Positions 8,506 through 17,386 are shown, numbered from the stretch's first letter. The stretch: 64,000 nucleotides of DNA from Cohnella thailandensis (GCF_014212135.1 NZ_JACJVQ010000004.1:1-64000); one strand, 5' to 3'. Notes: generated by a model from the letters alone, not told the origin. Numbers and translations: made by a program.

Positions 8506-9846
8506 ATGGGCAAATATTTCGGAACAGACGGCGTTAGAGGTATCGCGAATCAGGAGCTGACGCCGGAATTGGCATATAAAATCGGCAGATGCGGAGGGGT
8601 GGTCTTGGCCGGGCGCGCGGAGCGTCCGCGGGTGCTCATCGGAATGGATACCCGGGTATCCGGTCCTCTCTTGGAGAGCGCGCTTATCGCGGGATTGCTC
8701 TCGATCGGCGCCGATGTCATTCGCCTCGGCGTGGTAAGCACGCCGGCCGTCGCTTACCTGACGAGAACGATGGGAGCCGACGCGGGAGTCATGATCTCGG
8801 CTTCCCACAATCCGGTGCAGGACAACGGCATTAAGTTCTTCGGCAGCGACGGCTTCAAGCTGCTCGACGAGACGGAGGCCGAGATCGAACGGCTGATGGA
8901 CGCGGAAGAGGATGCTCTTCCGAGACCGATCGGCGGCGGGATCGGAACGGTCACGACAGATCTGGAGCTTAAGCATCAATACGTCGACTTCTTGAAGACG
9001 ACGGTTCGCCATTCCCTGTCGGGTCTCAAGATCGTGCTGGATTGCGCGCATGGCGCCGCTTACGAGCTGGCTCCGGAAGTATTCCGCGAGCTGGGGGCGG
9101 AGGTTATCGTCTATGGAGCCAAGCCTAACGGCCTTAACATCAATGATGGAGTCGGATCGACCCATCCCGAGATGCTGGCCGAGAAGGTGAAGGAGCATGG
9201 GGCCGACCTCGGCCTTGCGTTCGACGGCGATGCCGACCGCTTGATCGCGATCGACGAGAACGGCGAGGAAGTCGACGGAGACTACGTTCTGTGCATCTGC
9301 GGAGATGCGATGAAGCGGGAAGGAAGACTGAAGCACGACACGGTCGTGACGACGGTCATGAGCAACATCGGCTTCTTCAAGGCAGCGGAGAAGATCGGCC
9401 TTAAGACCGCTCGAACCGCGGTCGGAGACCGTTACGTCATGGAGGAGATGGTTCGCGGCGGGTATAACCTGGGCGGCGAGCAATCCGGCCATGTGATTTT
9501 CCTCGATTACAACACGACCGGAGACGGCATCCTGACCGGCTTGCAGCTGGCGGATACGCTTAAGGCATCCGGAAGCAAGCTGAGCGAGCTCAAATCGGTC
9601 ATGCGCAAGTACCCCCAGGTGCTGGTCAACGTTCGGGTCGCGGACAAGTCGCGTTATCCGGGCAACCTGGCGATCTCCGAAGCGGTCGCGACGGCGGAAG
9701 AGGCGCTTGGCGACAACGGGCGCGTCCTGGTGCGTCCTTCCGGAACGGAGGCGCTGATCCGCGTCATGGCGGAAGGGCCGGATCGCTCCGAGATCGAAGA
9801 GCACGTGGAGAAGATAGCGAACGTCATTCGACAAGAGCTTGTATAA
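8506..9846 (+). CDS. glmM: Phosphoglucosamine mutase
   Basis: Interconverts glucosamine-6-phosphate and glucosamine-1-phosphate on the way to UDP-GlcNAc and peptidoglycan. It has 446 residues, the usual length. The phospho-serine motif ISASHNP places the catalytic Ser near residue 100; the metal loop is DGDADR; the sugar loop is GGEQSGH; and the phosphate-binding loop [13 protein letters not shown] is near the C-terminus. It is the third gene of the cda operon, and its product in relatives also inhibits CdaA. Confidence 0.97.
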   Translation: MGKYFGTDGVRGIANQELTPELAYKIGRCGGVVLAGRAERPRVLIGMDTRVSGPLLESALIAGLLSIGADVIRLGVVSTPAVAYLTRTMGADAGVMISASHNPVQDNGIKFFGSDGFKLLDETEAEIERLMDAEEDALPRPIGGGIGTVTTDLELKHQYVDFLKTTVRHSLSGLKIVLDCAHGAAYELAPEVFRELGAEVIVYGAKPNGLNINDGVGSTHPEMLAEKVKEHGADLGLAFDGDADRLIAIDENGEEVDGDYVLCICGDAMKREGRLKHDTVVTTVMSNIGFFKAAEKIGLKTARTAVGDRYVMEEMVRGGYNLGGEQSGHVIFLDYNTTGDGILTGLQLADTLKASGSKLSELKSVMRKYPQVLVNVRVADKSRYPGNLAISEAVATAEEALGDNGRVLVRPSGTEALIRVMAEGPDRSEIEEHVEKIANVIRQELV

Positions 9847-9857
9847 AGCGCGTAGAG

Positions 9858-9888
9858 GGTCCCTTGGTATCTAAGATGCCAGGGGACC
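9858..9888 (+). terminator. Hairpin after glmM, probable terminator
   Basis: A 14-bp stem, GGTCCCTTGGTATC with GATGCCAGGGGACC (two G-U pairs) around TAA. The following GTGTCATTT is only moderately T-rich, so termination is likely but not certain. Confidence 0.6.
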
Positions 9889-9920
9889 GTGTCATTTCCT
9901 GGGGAATAAGCAGGTTTCAG

Positions 9921-9949
9921 TTGCAAGACGGCATGAAAACGAATATGAT
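9921..9949 (+). promoter_or_regulatory. SigA-type promoter of glmS
   Basis: TTGCAA at 9921-9926 and TATGAT at 9944-9949 with a 17-base spacer. Transcription would start near 9956, just upstream of the glmS ribozyme. Confidence 0.7.
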
Positions 9950-9991
9950 AAATAGATATTCCAGAATGGAAAGGCAGGGTAGGGACGAATA

Positions 9992-10190
9992 AGCACGAAA
10001 AGCGCCAGAACTTGTCGGCTGCACGAGGGCGGTTGCCGGAAAACGGAATTCCGCGCAACATGCGTTTATGCGCTCGGGGTTATGCGGCAAGTTGACGAGG
10101 TGGAGGTGTTCGGAACGTTCGGCGGGGACCTCCCGGCCCGCATCGGGGCCGTAAGACGGAAGACAAAACGCTCAGGGCAACCGGGCGGCC
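9992..10190 (+). ncRNA. glmS ribozyme (glucosamine-6-phosphate riboswitch)
   Basis: Self-cleaving riboswitch that uses glucosamine-6-phosphate as cofactor to cleave the glmS mRNA and so repress GlmS when amino sugar is plentiful. The conserved cleavage-site core AGCGCCAGAACTTG starts at 10001, with cleavage expected between A10001 and G10002. The strand CAAGTTGACGAGGTGGAGG near 10086 pairs with it to form P2-type helices, followed by TTCGGCGGGGACCTCCCGG, the pseudoknot/P3 part of the family. The 3' limit is approximate. The gap from here to the glmS start holds no other recognisable gene. Confidence 0.9.
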
Positions 10191-10435
10191 AATATTCCGA
10201 AGAAGATGAGAGCAAACTATCGCCAAAAGCGGTTTTAGCGTCTTGGAACGCTGAAGCGGGCGGGACGGCGAGAAAACGTTCAAGGATCGAGAATGTCCGG
10301 CGGGCCGAGCCAGGCCGCTTGCGGACCTGTTAAATGATGTTTAATTAGGTGAGTACAACTGCATGCGGCTGCGACTCGGAGCGTCTACGGGCATGGCTCG
10401 GACGACAATCATCCGAATCGGAGGTCTATTTAACT

Positions 10436-12271
10436 ATGTGCGGTATCGTTGGATATATTGGCAATCGGGAATCTCAACCCATCCTGTTGGAAGGGCTCAA
10501 GAAATTGGAATATCGCGGCTATGACTCGGCCGGAATCGCGGTATTCACGGAGCAAGGCCTGGAAGTGACGAAGACGGTCGGCCGTCTGGCGAACCTGGAA
10601 GGACGTCTGCAGGACGATCCTCTTCGCGGTACGGTGGGCATCGGCCATACCCGTTGGGCGACGCACGGCAAGCCGTCCGACGTGAACTCTCACCCGCATA
10701 CGGATAACTCGCTGAAGTTCTCCGTCGTGCACAACGGCATTATCGAGAATTATCTGGAGCTTAAGGAAGAGCTCATGCATCAAGGGCACCGCTTCCTGTC
10801 CGAGACGGATACGGAAGTGATCTCCCACTTGATCGCCGTCGAATATGAAGGCGACATCGTCAAGGCCGTTCAGAAGGCCGTCCGCAAGATGCGCGGCGCG
10901 TTCGCGCTGGGCGTGCTAACCGAGCATGAGCCGGACCGCTTAGTTGCAGTACGTTATGCCAGCCCGCTGATCATCGGGGTCGGCGATGGCGAGAAGTTCA
11001 TCGCGTCCGATATTCCGGCCATTCTGGAGCATACTCGCGACATCTACATTCTGAACGACGGAGAAATGGCGGTTCTGACCCGCGACGGCGTCGAGCTGAT
11101 GACGATCGAGGGCAACTTTATCGCCAAGGAAGTTTTCCACGTGGATTGGGATCTGATGACGGCCGAGAAGGCGGGCTTCGATCACTTCATGCTCAAGGAG
11201 ATCCACGAGCAGCCGAAGGCTTATCGCGACACGATGCGCGGCCGCGTCAGCGAGGACGGCAAGTCCGTCTCGCTCAGCGAGCTGACGACGATTACTCCGG
11301 AAGAGCTTCGCAAGTTCAATCGCGTGCATATCGTCGCTTGCGGCACCGCGATGCACGCCGGCATGGTCGGCAAGACGATCATCGAGCAGCTCGCCCGCGT
11401 TCCGGTCGAGACCGACGTCGCGTCCGAGTACCGCTATCGTTCGCCGATCATCACGCCGGAGACGCTCGTCATCGTCGTGAGCCAGTCCGGCGAAACGGCC
11501 GATACTTTGGCCGCCCTGCGCGAAGCGAAGCGCAACGGCGCCCGCGTTCTCGCGATCACGAACGTCGTGGGCAGCTCCGTCGCCCGCGAAGCGGATGACG
11601 TGATCATCACGCTCGCCGGTCCGGAGATCGCCGTCGCTTCGACGAAGGCGTACACGTCCCAACTGATCGCGTTCTACCTGTTCGGCTTGCACTACGCGCA
11701 GGTGCTCGACACCAAGGACGAAGCGTTCGTATCCGGCGTCCTGGCCGCGATGGATTCGCTGCCGGAGCAAGTGGAGAAAATTCTCTCCCAGGCCGAAGTC
11801 ATCAAGAAGATCGCCGAGTCGATCTCGCGCCACTCGAATCTTTTCTTCATCGGCCGCGGACTCGACTATGCCGTCGCCCTCGAAGGCTCCCTGAAGCTGA
11901 AGGAGATCTCGTACATTCACTCGGAAGCCTACGCGGCCGGCGAGCTGAAGCACGGCACGCTCGCGCTGATCGAGGAAGGCATTCCGGTCATCTCTCTGAT
12001 CACGCAAGAGGACCTGCAGGAGAAGACGCTTAGTAACATCAAGGAAGTCAAAGCCCGCGGCGCCGACGTGTTCGCGATCGTGAACGACGGCAACGAGGAA
12101 GAAATCTCGAAGTCGGTGGACTCTGTGTTCTCCATCCCTCGCACGCTGAGCTTGCTGACTCCGGCTCTGTCGGTCGTGCCTCTGCAATTGCTGTCTTACT
12201 ACGCTTCCCTGGCTTTGGGGCATGACGTAGATAAGCCGCGGAATTTGGCTAAGAGCGTTACGGTGGAGTGA
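10436..12271 (+). CDS. glmS: Glutamine-fructose-6-phosphate aminotransferase (isomerizing)
   Basis: Makes glucosamine-6-phosphate from fructose-6-phosphate and glutamine, the first committed step of amino-sugar and cell-wall synthesis. It has 611 residues. The start is ATG 10436 because the mature N-terminus must begin Met-Cys (CGIVGYIG), Cys being the glutaminase nucleophile; GGAGGTC lies nine bases upstream. The N-terminal glutaminase domain has GHTRWATHG; the two SIS sugar-isomerase domains include VSQSGETADT and the conserved LAKSVTVE end. Regulated by the upstream glmS ribozyme. Confidence 0.98.
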   Translation: MCGIVGYIGNRESQPILLEGLKKLEYRGYDSAGIAVFTEQGLEVTKTVGRLANLEGRLQDDPLRGTVGIGHTRWATHGKPSDVNSHPHTDNSLKFSVVHNGIIENYLELKEELMHQGHRFLSETDTEVISHLIAVEYEGDIVKAVQKAVRKMRGAFALGVLTEHEPDRLVAVRYASPLIIGVGDGEKFIASDIPAILEHTRDIYILNDGEMAVLTRDGVELMTIEGNFIAKEVFHVDWDLMTAEKAGFDHFMLKEIHEQPKAYRDTMRGRVSEDGKSVSLSELTTITPEELRKFNRVHIVACGTAMHAGMVGKTIIEQLARVPVETDVASEYRYRSPIITPETLVIVVSQSGETADTLAALREAKRNGARVLAITNVVGSSVAREADDVIITLAGPEIAVASTKAYTSQLIAFYLFGLHYAQVLDTKDEAFVSGVLAAMDSLPEQVEKILSQAEVIKKIAESISRHSNLFFIGRGLDYAVALEGSLKLKEISYIHSEAYAAGELKHGTLALIEEGIPVISLITQEDLQEKTLSNIKEVKARGADVFAIVNDGNEEEISKSVDSVFSIPRTLSLLTPALSVVPLQLLSYYASLALGHDVDKPRNLAKSVTVE

Positions 12272-12319
12272 GGCTAGGGCGATAGCGAACAAGATGTTCA
12301 GTGAGATTAAACTTAGTGA

Positions 12320-12378
12320 CTTTGCAATATAGTCAGTACCTTTGCAAAATAGATGGTTCTTTACCAATATAGTTGGTT
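12320..12378 (+). repeat. Three short tandem repeats after glmS
   Basis: Three degenerate copies, about 20 bases apart, of CTTTGCAATATAGTCAGTA, CTTTGCAAAATAGATGGTT and CTTTACCAATATAGTTGGTT. No function is known; they lie between the glmS stop and its terminator. Confidence 0.5.
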
Positions 12379-12411
12379 TTTGTACCTAGAAGCACATTCT
12401 AAAAACACCAT

Positions 12412-12450
12412 GAGGCAACCTGAATTGATAAGGGGTTGCCTCCTTTTTTT
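12412..12450 (+). terminator. Terminator after glmS
   Basis: GAGGCAACC and GGTTGCCTC pair around a 13-base loop, followed by CTTTTTTT. Confidence 0.92.
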
Positions 12451-12465
12451 AGAGGTCGATTAAAA

Positions 12466-12668
12466 ATGGACTCAATTGGAAAACGTGTGAAAAGATACGT
12501 AAAGAGAACGAAATGATTCAGGTTGAATTCTCTTCGGCATTAGGAATATCGCAAGGAAGACTGATTGAAATTTAAAAGGATATTACTAAGCCTTCGGCAG
12601 ATACTTTAATCGCCCTAAGAAAGCGATTTGAGGTTGACTTAAATAAACTTTTGCTTGATGACAGTTGA
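12466..12668 (+). pseudogene. Broken XRE-family (Cro/CI) regulator
   Basis: The translation begins MDSIGKRVK and then needs a frame change to continue as KIRKENEMIQVEFSSALG, followed by ISQGRLIEI, then a TAA stop where Glu is expected, then KDITKPSADTLIALRKRF and a short tail ending in LLLDDS. This is the usual helix-turn-helix order of small XRE repressors. One frameshift and one nonsense codon make it a pseudogene. It marks the start of an AT-rich accessory stretch. Confidence 0.7.
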
Positions 12669-13038
12669 GTGGGTGATTGAATTGAAATCAGCAGACATAT
12701 TAGAAAAAATATTTAAGAAAAGTGCAATCTCGGTGGTGCATTGTAACATTCGAGGCTTTTTATAGTGTTTAAAGAAGTCTTTAGGCGATTAAACTAACGG
12801 AGAACGTTAGTTAAATAAACAGCAGCAGTCTAGGACGTTATTTTCTCGTCGATGATTGCTGCTGTTCAGTATTCAGGGGGCAGTCAAAGTCTGAAGGTTT
12901 TGCAGTTAGATTCACTGTACGAATTCAATACATCCAGTCTAATACTTTATTTTATTAAGATAATGTGTAAATAAACAATTGTAACAGGCTTCTAGCACCA
13001 CGAACAATCTAGGTCGATCTGTTTAAGCTGATCCTTTA
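12669..13038. other. AT-rich intergenic region with two hairpins
   Basis: No credible gene is seen. There are two perfect inverted repeats: AACTAACG/CGTTAGTT at 12792-12812 and AACAGCAGCA/TGCTGCTGTT at 12818-12866. Neither is followed by a strong T run. Confidence 0.5.
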
Positions 13039-14145
13039 TTACATTGGTTTTCTTTGTTTCAAATCGAGGAGAACCATGTTTGCAGTACTTTTGATTCCAT
13101 GAGAGACAGTGTCTTCTTGAACAATTTCATCCGAGCTGCAGCTGTAATAATCTGCAATTTCACGAAGGCTCCATCTTTGTATTTGATAATGAAGAAGCCA
13201 TTTAAAGTGGTTTAGATTCCTTTTTTCTTTTTCCTTTACGTATCCTCTACTCAATAGAAAATCTTCTGCACGTTTACGATACAACTCTTTGTATTCTGCA
13301 AAAGCCTGATCAATTCGATTCTCAAATTCTTGCCAAGTGTCTGTCCTTGGATCCCATGCGAGTCCAGTAAAGCTGGGAAGTGTAAATGGTTCGTTTTTTT
13401 GAAGCGCCTCTTCCTTCTTTCTGTCATATATACTAAGCATTAATTCATAGTGGTTTCGTATTTCTTCATACATATATTCGTTTTTATCTTTCGTGTATGC
13501 CAACATAGTATCCGGGGAGAAAACAAAGGGATTCGTTGTTTGAAAAAAGGAATCATGAATGGATTCGCCACGATCAATGCTTTTACTTAGTTCTATATTG
13601 TCAGGCTCATCTTCATGAAATACATTTTCCGCCAAAACAAGCCTTTCTTCATATGGCCAAGTATTTCTGAACCGCTGCGAATTACGAACAACTTCCAATG
13701 AAACATTATACCGTTTGGCAAGCTCCTTATACTCGTTTATTCTCTTTTTCCGTTCGGATTCTTTGCAGTCGTTATAGAAGAATGAAAGTGATACCAGACC
13801 CAAAGATTTATAGAAATCAGACTCCCCTAAAAGATTAAACTTGTGGGCCCAAGCATTAATTGCTTCTTTCAATGGAATGTAATTTGGACAATTGTCGCTG
13901 CTAGCTTGGCTAACGATTCCCCACTCAGACGGCCATAATTGACTTCCTTTGTGATGCTTACGGAACCAGCGATCAGCTTCAGCATAAATATCATAGATTT
14001 CCCTGAGCTCATCTAATACTTCGGGTGTGGTTTCCTCGAGTAATTCCAAAAAGTATTTGATAGCTAAATATGTGCCGCTGTCCGTAATCGTTGACCCACC
14101 GTATGTAACTCTCTTTGGATGATAATATAAACCCTTCATATTCAA
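13039..14145 (-). CDS. Uncharacterised protein, 368 residues
   Basis: No family was recognised. The protein is soluble, highly charged and mostly helical in appearance, with no signal peptide or membrane segment. The C-terminal ~60 residues (LREIADYYSCSSDEI region) look like a helix-turn-helix preceded by a hydrophobic-aromatic helix. Base composition is clearly more AT-rich than the core genes to the left, suggesting horizontal acquisition. It stands alone on the minus strand between the XRE remnant and another gene remnant. It could be a regulator or part of a defence or phage-derived module, but nothing in the sequence decides this. Confidence 0.7.
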   Translation of the reverse strand: MNMKGLYYHPKRVTYGGSTITDSGTYLAIKYFLELLEETTPEVLDELREIYDIYAEADRWFRKHHKGSQLWPSEWGIVSQASSDNCPNYIPLKEAINAWAHKFNLLGESDFYKSLGLVSLSFFYNDCKESERKKRINEYKELAKRYNVSLEVVRNSQRFRNTWPYEERLVLAENVFHEDEPDNIELSKSIDRGESIHDSFFQTTNPFVFSPDTMLAYTKDKNEYMYEEIRNHYELMLSIYDRKKEEALQKNEPFTLPSFTGLAWDPRTDTWQEFENRIDQAFAEYKELYRKRAEDFLLSRGYVKEKEKRNLNHFKWLLHYQIQRWSLREIADYYSCSSDEIVQEDTVSHGIKSTANMVLLDLKQRKPM

Positions 14146-14259
14146 TCAACTCCTATGATAGTCTTAACATGACTCATCATATAGAAACCACTTTATAGTT
14201 TACATGAAATAAGCAACGGTTGCTTAAATTCAATAAACTAAGTCCAAACCAACCGGCAT

Positions 14260-14295
14260 AAAGAAAAAGAAGAACAGAGCAGTACTCCGTTCTTC
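14260..14295 (-). terminator. Terminator on the minus strand
   Basis: On the minus strand GAAGAACGGAG pairs with CTCTGTTCTTC (one mismatch), followed by TTTTTCTTT. It fits the end of the minus-strand gene fragment just upstream. Confidence 0.6.
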
Positions 14296-14341
14296 TCCTT
14301 GAATCTATATTGGGTTTACTCGCTTAAGAGGTTAGCCAGAT

Positions 14342-14570
14342 TAACGAACAACATGGGCAGCAATAGTAGGTCCAAAAGCCTATTTGACTGCACCGTCTAC
14401 GCCAAAACGCCCCGTATACACTTTCCCGGCCTTTGTCTTATAAGTCTTGGTATACTGCTGAACGAAATTATACAAATTTTGAAAAATGAGAACGCCTGGA
14501 TTCGACCGCATTGCGTTTGCTGCACGCTCATTCACGGTATTACCTGGATACGGAAATGAGCCCAGAAGAT
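14342..14570 (-). pseudogene. 3' fragment of an unidentified gene
   Basis: Minus-strand translation reads SFPYPGNTVNERAANAMRSN, then PGVLIFQNLYNFVQQYTKTY, then KTKAGKVYTGRFGVDGAVK, a stop, and AFGPTIAAHVVR to a second stop. The protein-like text, the downstream terminator and the lack of a start suggest the decayed end of a lost gene. The family was not recognised. Confidence 0.35.
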
Positions 14571-14738
14571 ATTAAACAAATGAAAGAAATTTCCAAAGAC
14601 AAATCCTATCACTGTCCGGAGCCAATTTTACTTATTATCGGAGGAAACCCCAATAATGCTTACTCAATAAGTATTACTGTTTTTAATAGTAATGGTGGAT
14701 CGGTCGTACTAACAGAGCACACTATAGAATACTTGTAG
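14556..14738 (+). CDS. Possible small hypothetical protein
   Basis: A 60-residue frame from ATG 14556 (MSPEDIKQMKEISKDKS and onward) ending ...HTIEYL. The ribosome-binding site is poor and no family was recognised. It may itself be a gene fragment. Confidence 0.3.
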   Translation: MSPEDIKQMKEISKDKSYHCPEPILLIIGGNPNNAYSISITVFNSNGGSVVLTEHTIEYL

Positions 14739-15216
14739 TTCTAGTTCTCTAAAAATAGTGAAGGATCTTCTAAAGAATTAAGCATAAACGGCAATAATCT
14801 CCACTTTTTTATGGGTTGCTCATTTTTTAATGCGGTATCAATAACATTCTATCTTTGAAAGATCTTCAACGGAATTTCTTTGTCGAGGTAAGTGTTCGAA
14901 GAAAATAAAAGTGTTGGACAGAAAAATAGGGAAAATAACGTTGTAAACGTGCTCCTAGCATAATTGGCGGTACTCGTGGGATAAAGTCGGCCGGTTTGGA
15001 CTTAGAATATGTACTACCAAAAAGTAAACGACCTGTGACCTGCATCTCTATTATGGAGCGATGCAGATCGCAGGCCAAGTGAATTTTCATTCATGGTGGT
15101 GACCACTAGGCCATGGTGGTTTGGTACAGCCTCTACTAGATTTAAGGTTGGAGTCTTTAAAAAAGAGTGTTAATCTATGATATATGTAGCTATTATGGCA
15201 TATCGGTGGTGTTTTT
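14739..15216. other. AT-rich intergenic region
   Basis: No gene is seen. It contains an imperfect inverted repeat near 15027-15076 (GACCTGCATC with GATGCAGATCGCAGG). No promoter can be assigned with confidence to the gene that follows. Confidence 0.45.
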
Positions 15217-16734
15217 TTGGAGGAGACAAAAGAGCGTGCGTTATTAAAGTTAAAAACGGAGATTGATAATGATATTTCAAAGATCGTGGGCTATGCAAAA
15301 GAATGTACATCAGTAGAGTTATATTTTCTTATTTACTTACTTAGAAATGTAAGAATTTTAAGGTTAAATCCTTCAGATCATCCTCCATTTCGGGCTGTAT
15401 ATATTAGTGCAGTGACAGCTGTATATGAAGAAGCTTTGAAATATTCCATTCAGCTCGTTTATAAATATGGCAATCATGCTCCCTCTATCGAGGAGGAAGG
15501 TCTGCCACGTTTCAATAACCCACTTTCTATTGCAGTGCATAAAACGGCTTCGATATTGAACAGCAAATTCGAAACGACATCATTCTTTGAACTTTTTGAC
15601 ATAAAACTTAATGGTGATCAAGATCGGTACGCTGAAATCAATATGAAAGCCTTATTCGAAAATGATGATGTTAAGAAATTCTTTGATTATTTTCTACGCA
15701 TTGATTTGTCTTCCCAAAAGGAAACACTACGCACACTTAATGATCATCTTGAACATTTTCGGTCTGAATTCGATGGTGTTTCCGATCTATTTCGAGCGGA
15801 GTTTGGAGTAACATTTGAAACATATATCCGTTTTTACTATTATATCGGAAATAAGTTATTGAGGAAGTTAACCGAGTTTTTTGCTTCAGCGCCAAAACTG
15901 GAAAATGGAAATATGGCACCATTTGCATTAAGTTCAATCTTAATGTTTACGCCACACATAATGATAAGTGAAAAAGAGATAACAGACGCTTTAGGAGAAA
16001 AGATACGCCCTCTCATTAATCGTCTCATACTTTCACCAGAGGAAATAAATGAGAAAGAATTACGATTCTATGCTCTCAATAGAAAGCCACTATTACGAGC
16101 AATTACAGGACATTTGATTGTTTCTCCTGAACTTTTTTTAGATGGATTATTCACAAATACGCACTATTCTTTCTTGGAAGGCAAACATAAGGAAGCTTAC
16201 AAAGCTAAAACAAGTGATCTTTTTCTTGAGCGTATAATTAATATCTCCCGTAAATTTGGTTATCGAGTACTCAGACGAAATCTGGAACTTTTTGAAGGAA
16301 AACAGCAGATAGGTGATCTCGATATTGTACTTAGGAATCGCGACGGGCATACCTTATTGATTGAGGCAAAGAAGCATTCATTGCCTTTAGAAGTGTATTT
16401 TAAAAATGTACAAGCTGTAGCAGATCGGCTAAGCTATCTTCATAAGGATTGGGAAAAAAAGGTGAATCGAAGAATTGCTCATCTTTCTTCTAATTACAGT
16501 CGTTATAAAATCGAAAAATCTTTCGCATATATAATCGTAACGAAGAATCCAGAAATTATATCCCACTACTCAAATCTGATGTGCTTAACTATTGAAGAGC
16601 TTGAAGTATACTTATCTAGCGGTAACTTAACATTATCATTCAACGATGTGTTTAATATTATGAATAGACAAAGTGAACTTAATGAAGCGGAGCTCGAAAT
16701 GATAAGACAAGAAGATTTAACGTCATTTATCTAA
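15217..16734 (+). CDS. Uncharacterised protein with PD-(D/E)XK nuclease-like C-terminus
   Basis: A 505-residue protein in an AT-rich island. The N-terminal ~330 residues are helical and unrecognised. Near residues 367-388 the segment IGDLDIVLRNRDGHTLLIEA followed by KK matches the PD-(D/E)XK core: an Asp in GDLD, a short linker and E-A-K on the next strand, as in restriction-like and NERD/Mrr-like nucleases. It is followed by a Lys-rich helix (VYFKNVQAVADRL). The start is uncertain: TTG 15217 has only a weak GGTGGTG upstream. There is no partner methylase or helicase nearby. A stand-alone DNA-targeting or repair/defence nuclease is an inference from the motif alone. Confidence 0.65.
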   Translation: MEETKERALLKLKTEIDNDISKIVGYAKECTSVELYFLIYLLRNVRILRLNPSDHPPFRAVYISAVTAVYEEALKYSIQLVYKYGNHAPSIEEEGLPRFNNPLSIAVHKTASILNSKFETTSFFELFDIKLNGDQDRYAEINMKALFENDDVKKFFDYFLRIDLSSQKETLRTLNDHLEHFRSEFDGVSDLFRAEFGVTFETYIRFYYYIGNKLLRKLTEFFASAPKLENGNMAPFALSSILMFTPHIMISEKEITDALGEKIRPLINRLILSPEEINEKELRFYALNRKPLLRAITGHLIVSPELFLDGLFTNTHYSFLEGKHKEAYKAKTSDLFLERIINISRKFGYRVLRRNLELFEGKQQIGDLDIVLRNRDGHTLLIEAKKHSLPLEVYFKNVQAVADRLSYLHKDWEKKVNRRIAHLSSNYSRYKIEKSFAYIIVTKNPEIISHYSNLMCLTIEELEVYLSSGNLTLSFNDVFNIMNRQSELNEAELEMIRQEDLTSFI

Positions 16735-16944
16735 AATGCATTTGAAAGCGATGCGTATTATAACGAAATCGATCAATACTATGGCGGCCATATGCATATT
16801 TCCTCACAACTATTGAAGGTGCATCGGCATAAGTCGTGCTATATGAGCCCCCAAGGAAAAGGCCTTTTACAGCCTTTCAGTGTGCCGCCAGGCTTTATCT
16901 CGATCGCCTGATTAAATGAAGAACCAATTTTAATGTAAATATGA
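16735..16944. other. AT-rich intergenic region
   Basis: No start-to-stop gene is seen. A frame reading GGHMHISSQLLKVHRHKSC and continuing to GFISIA runs at about 16784-16911 and might be a gene remnant, but no family was recognised. Confidence 0.35.
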
Positions 16945-17076
16945 GACAAAAACATTAATGTAATCGAGGTTGAAAGAGGTTTTTCTGAGACACCAACAAT
17001 AATGTAACTTTAAAAATAAGCTAAAATTACTAAAATCCTTGTTATTGCTGGATTCTTTAGACACCAACAATAATGT
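16945..17076 (+). repeat. Three direct repeats, possible old IS end
   Basis: GACACCAACAATAATGT occurs at 16989-17005 and 17060-17076, and a diverged copy (GACAAAAACATTAATGT) starts at 16945. Multiple spaced terminal repeats of this kind are typical of IS21-family ends, but no transposase is present and no second end was found. Confidence 0.4.
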
Positions 17077-17127
17077 CACTGAACAAAGATTTGTTAGAAG
17101 AAAATCTAGTTGTAGACTATGCGTTTA

Positions 17128-17136
17128 TGGTATGAT
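17128..17136 (+). promoter_or_regulatory. Extended -10 promoter of the vat-vgb leader
   Basis: TGGTATGAT gives an extended -10 (TGn plus TATGAT). A -35-like TAGTTG lies 18 bases upstream of the hexamer. Transcription would start near 17143, about 28 bases before the leader peptide start codon. Confidence 0.5.
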
Positions 17137-17170
17137 TCTGGTAATTAAAGGCGAAAGGGTGATTTAGCCC

Positions 17171-17182
17171 ATGATCTATTAA
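17171..17182 (+). CDS. Three-codon leader peptide (Met-Ile-Tyr)
   Basis: ATG ATC TAT TAA preceded at seven bases by GGGTGAT. Such minimal leader ORFs act as antibiotic sensors through ribosome stalling. The call rests on position within the attenuator, not on coding statistics. Confidence 0.45.
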   Translation: MIY

Positions 17183-17315
17183 TCCTATCCGTTAAGAAAA
17201 CCTCGGCAATTATTGGTTTTCTGGATAGGAGAGGTCTGGGCTTTTTGCACCCTTTGAAAGGGTAAATGCCGCTGTTTGTATTCGCAAAAGCGCGCATTTT
17301 CTTTCGGTGCTACGA

Positions 17316-17347
17316 CCTCCTGTCCATGTGGACCAGGAGGTTTTTTT
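17316..17347 (+). terminator. Attenuator terminator in the vat leader
   Basis: CCTCCTGTCC and GGACCAGGAGG form a stem with one bulged base, followed by seven T. It stands 39 bases before the vat start codon, so it must be read through for expression. Confidence 0.85.
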
Positions 17348-17386
17348 GATGTTTAAAATTCCCATTGAAAAAGGAGAGTGATTATT

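Larger units (their letters stand above)
17143..17347 (+). promoter_or_regulatory. Putative ribosome-mediated attenuator leader of vat-vgb
   Basis: The leader holds, in order, a ribosome-binding site (AAAGGGTGAT), a three-codon leader ORF, hairpin 1 (CCTATCC 17184-17190 with GGATAGG 17223-17229, plus GAAAACC with GGTTTTC inside), and an intrinsic terminator at 17316-17347. The 3' arm of hairpin 1 with its continuation (GGATAGGAGAGGTC, 17223-17236) can instead pair with the 5' arm of the terminator (GACCTCCTGTCC, 17314-17325), forming an antiterminator. A ribosome stalled on the leader ORF would cover the 5' arm of hairpin 1 and so switch on transcription. This is the logic known for antibiotic-resistance attenuators in Firmicutes. 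Confidence 0.65.

Noticed and set aside
8431-9834. Long minus-strand frame across glmM
   Set aside because: Antisense shadow of glmM with no protein-like motifs.
10940-12367. Long minus-strand frame across glmS
   Set aside because: Antisense shadow caused by codon bias; no start signal.
14299-14559. Plus-strand 86-codon frame
   Set aside because: The opposite strand reads more like a protein fragment with its own terminator, so the plus frame is treated as a shadow.
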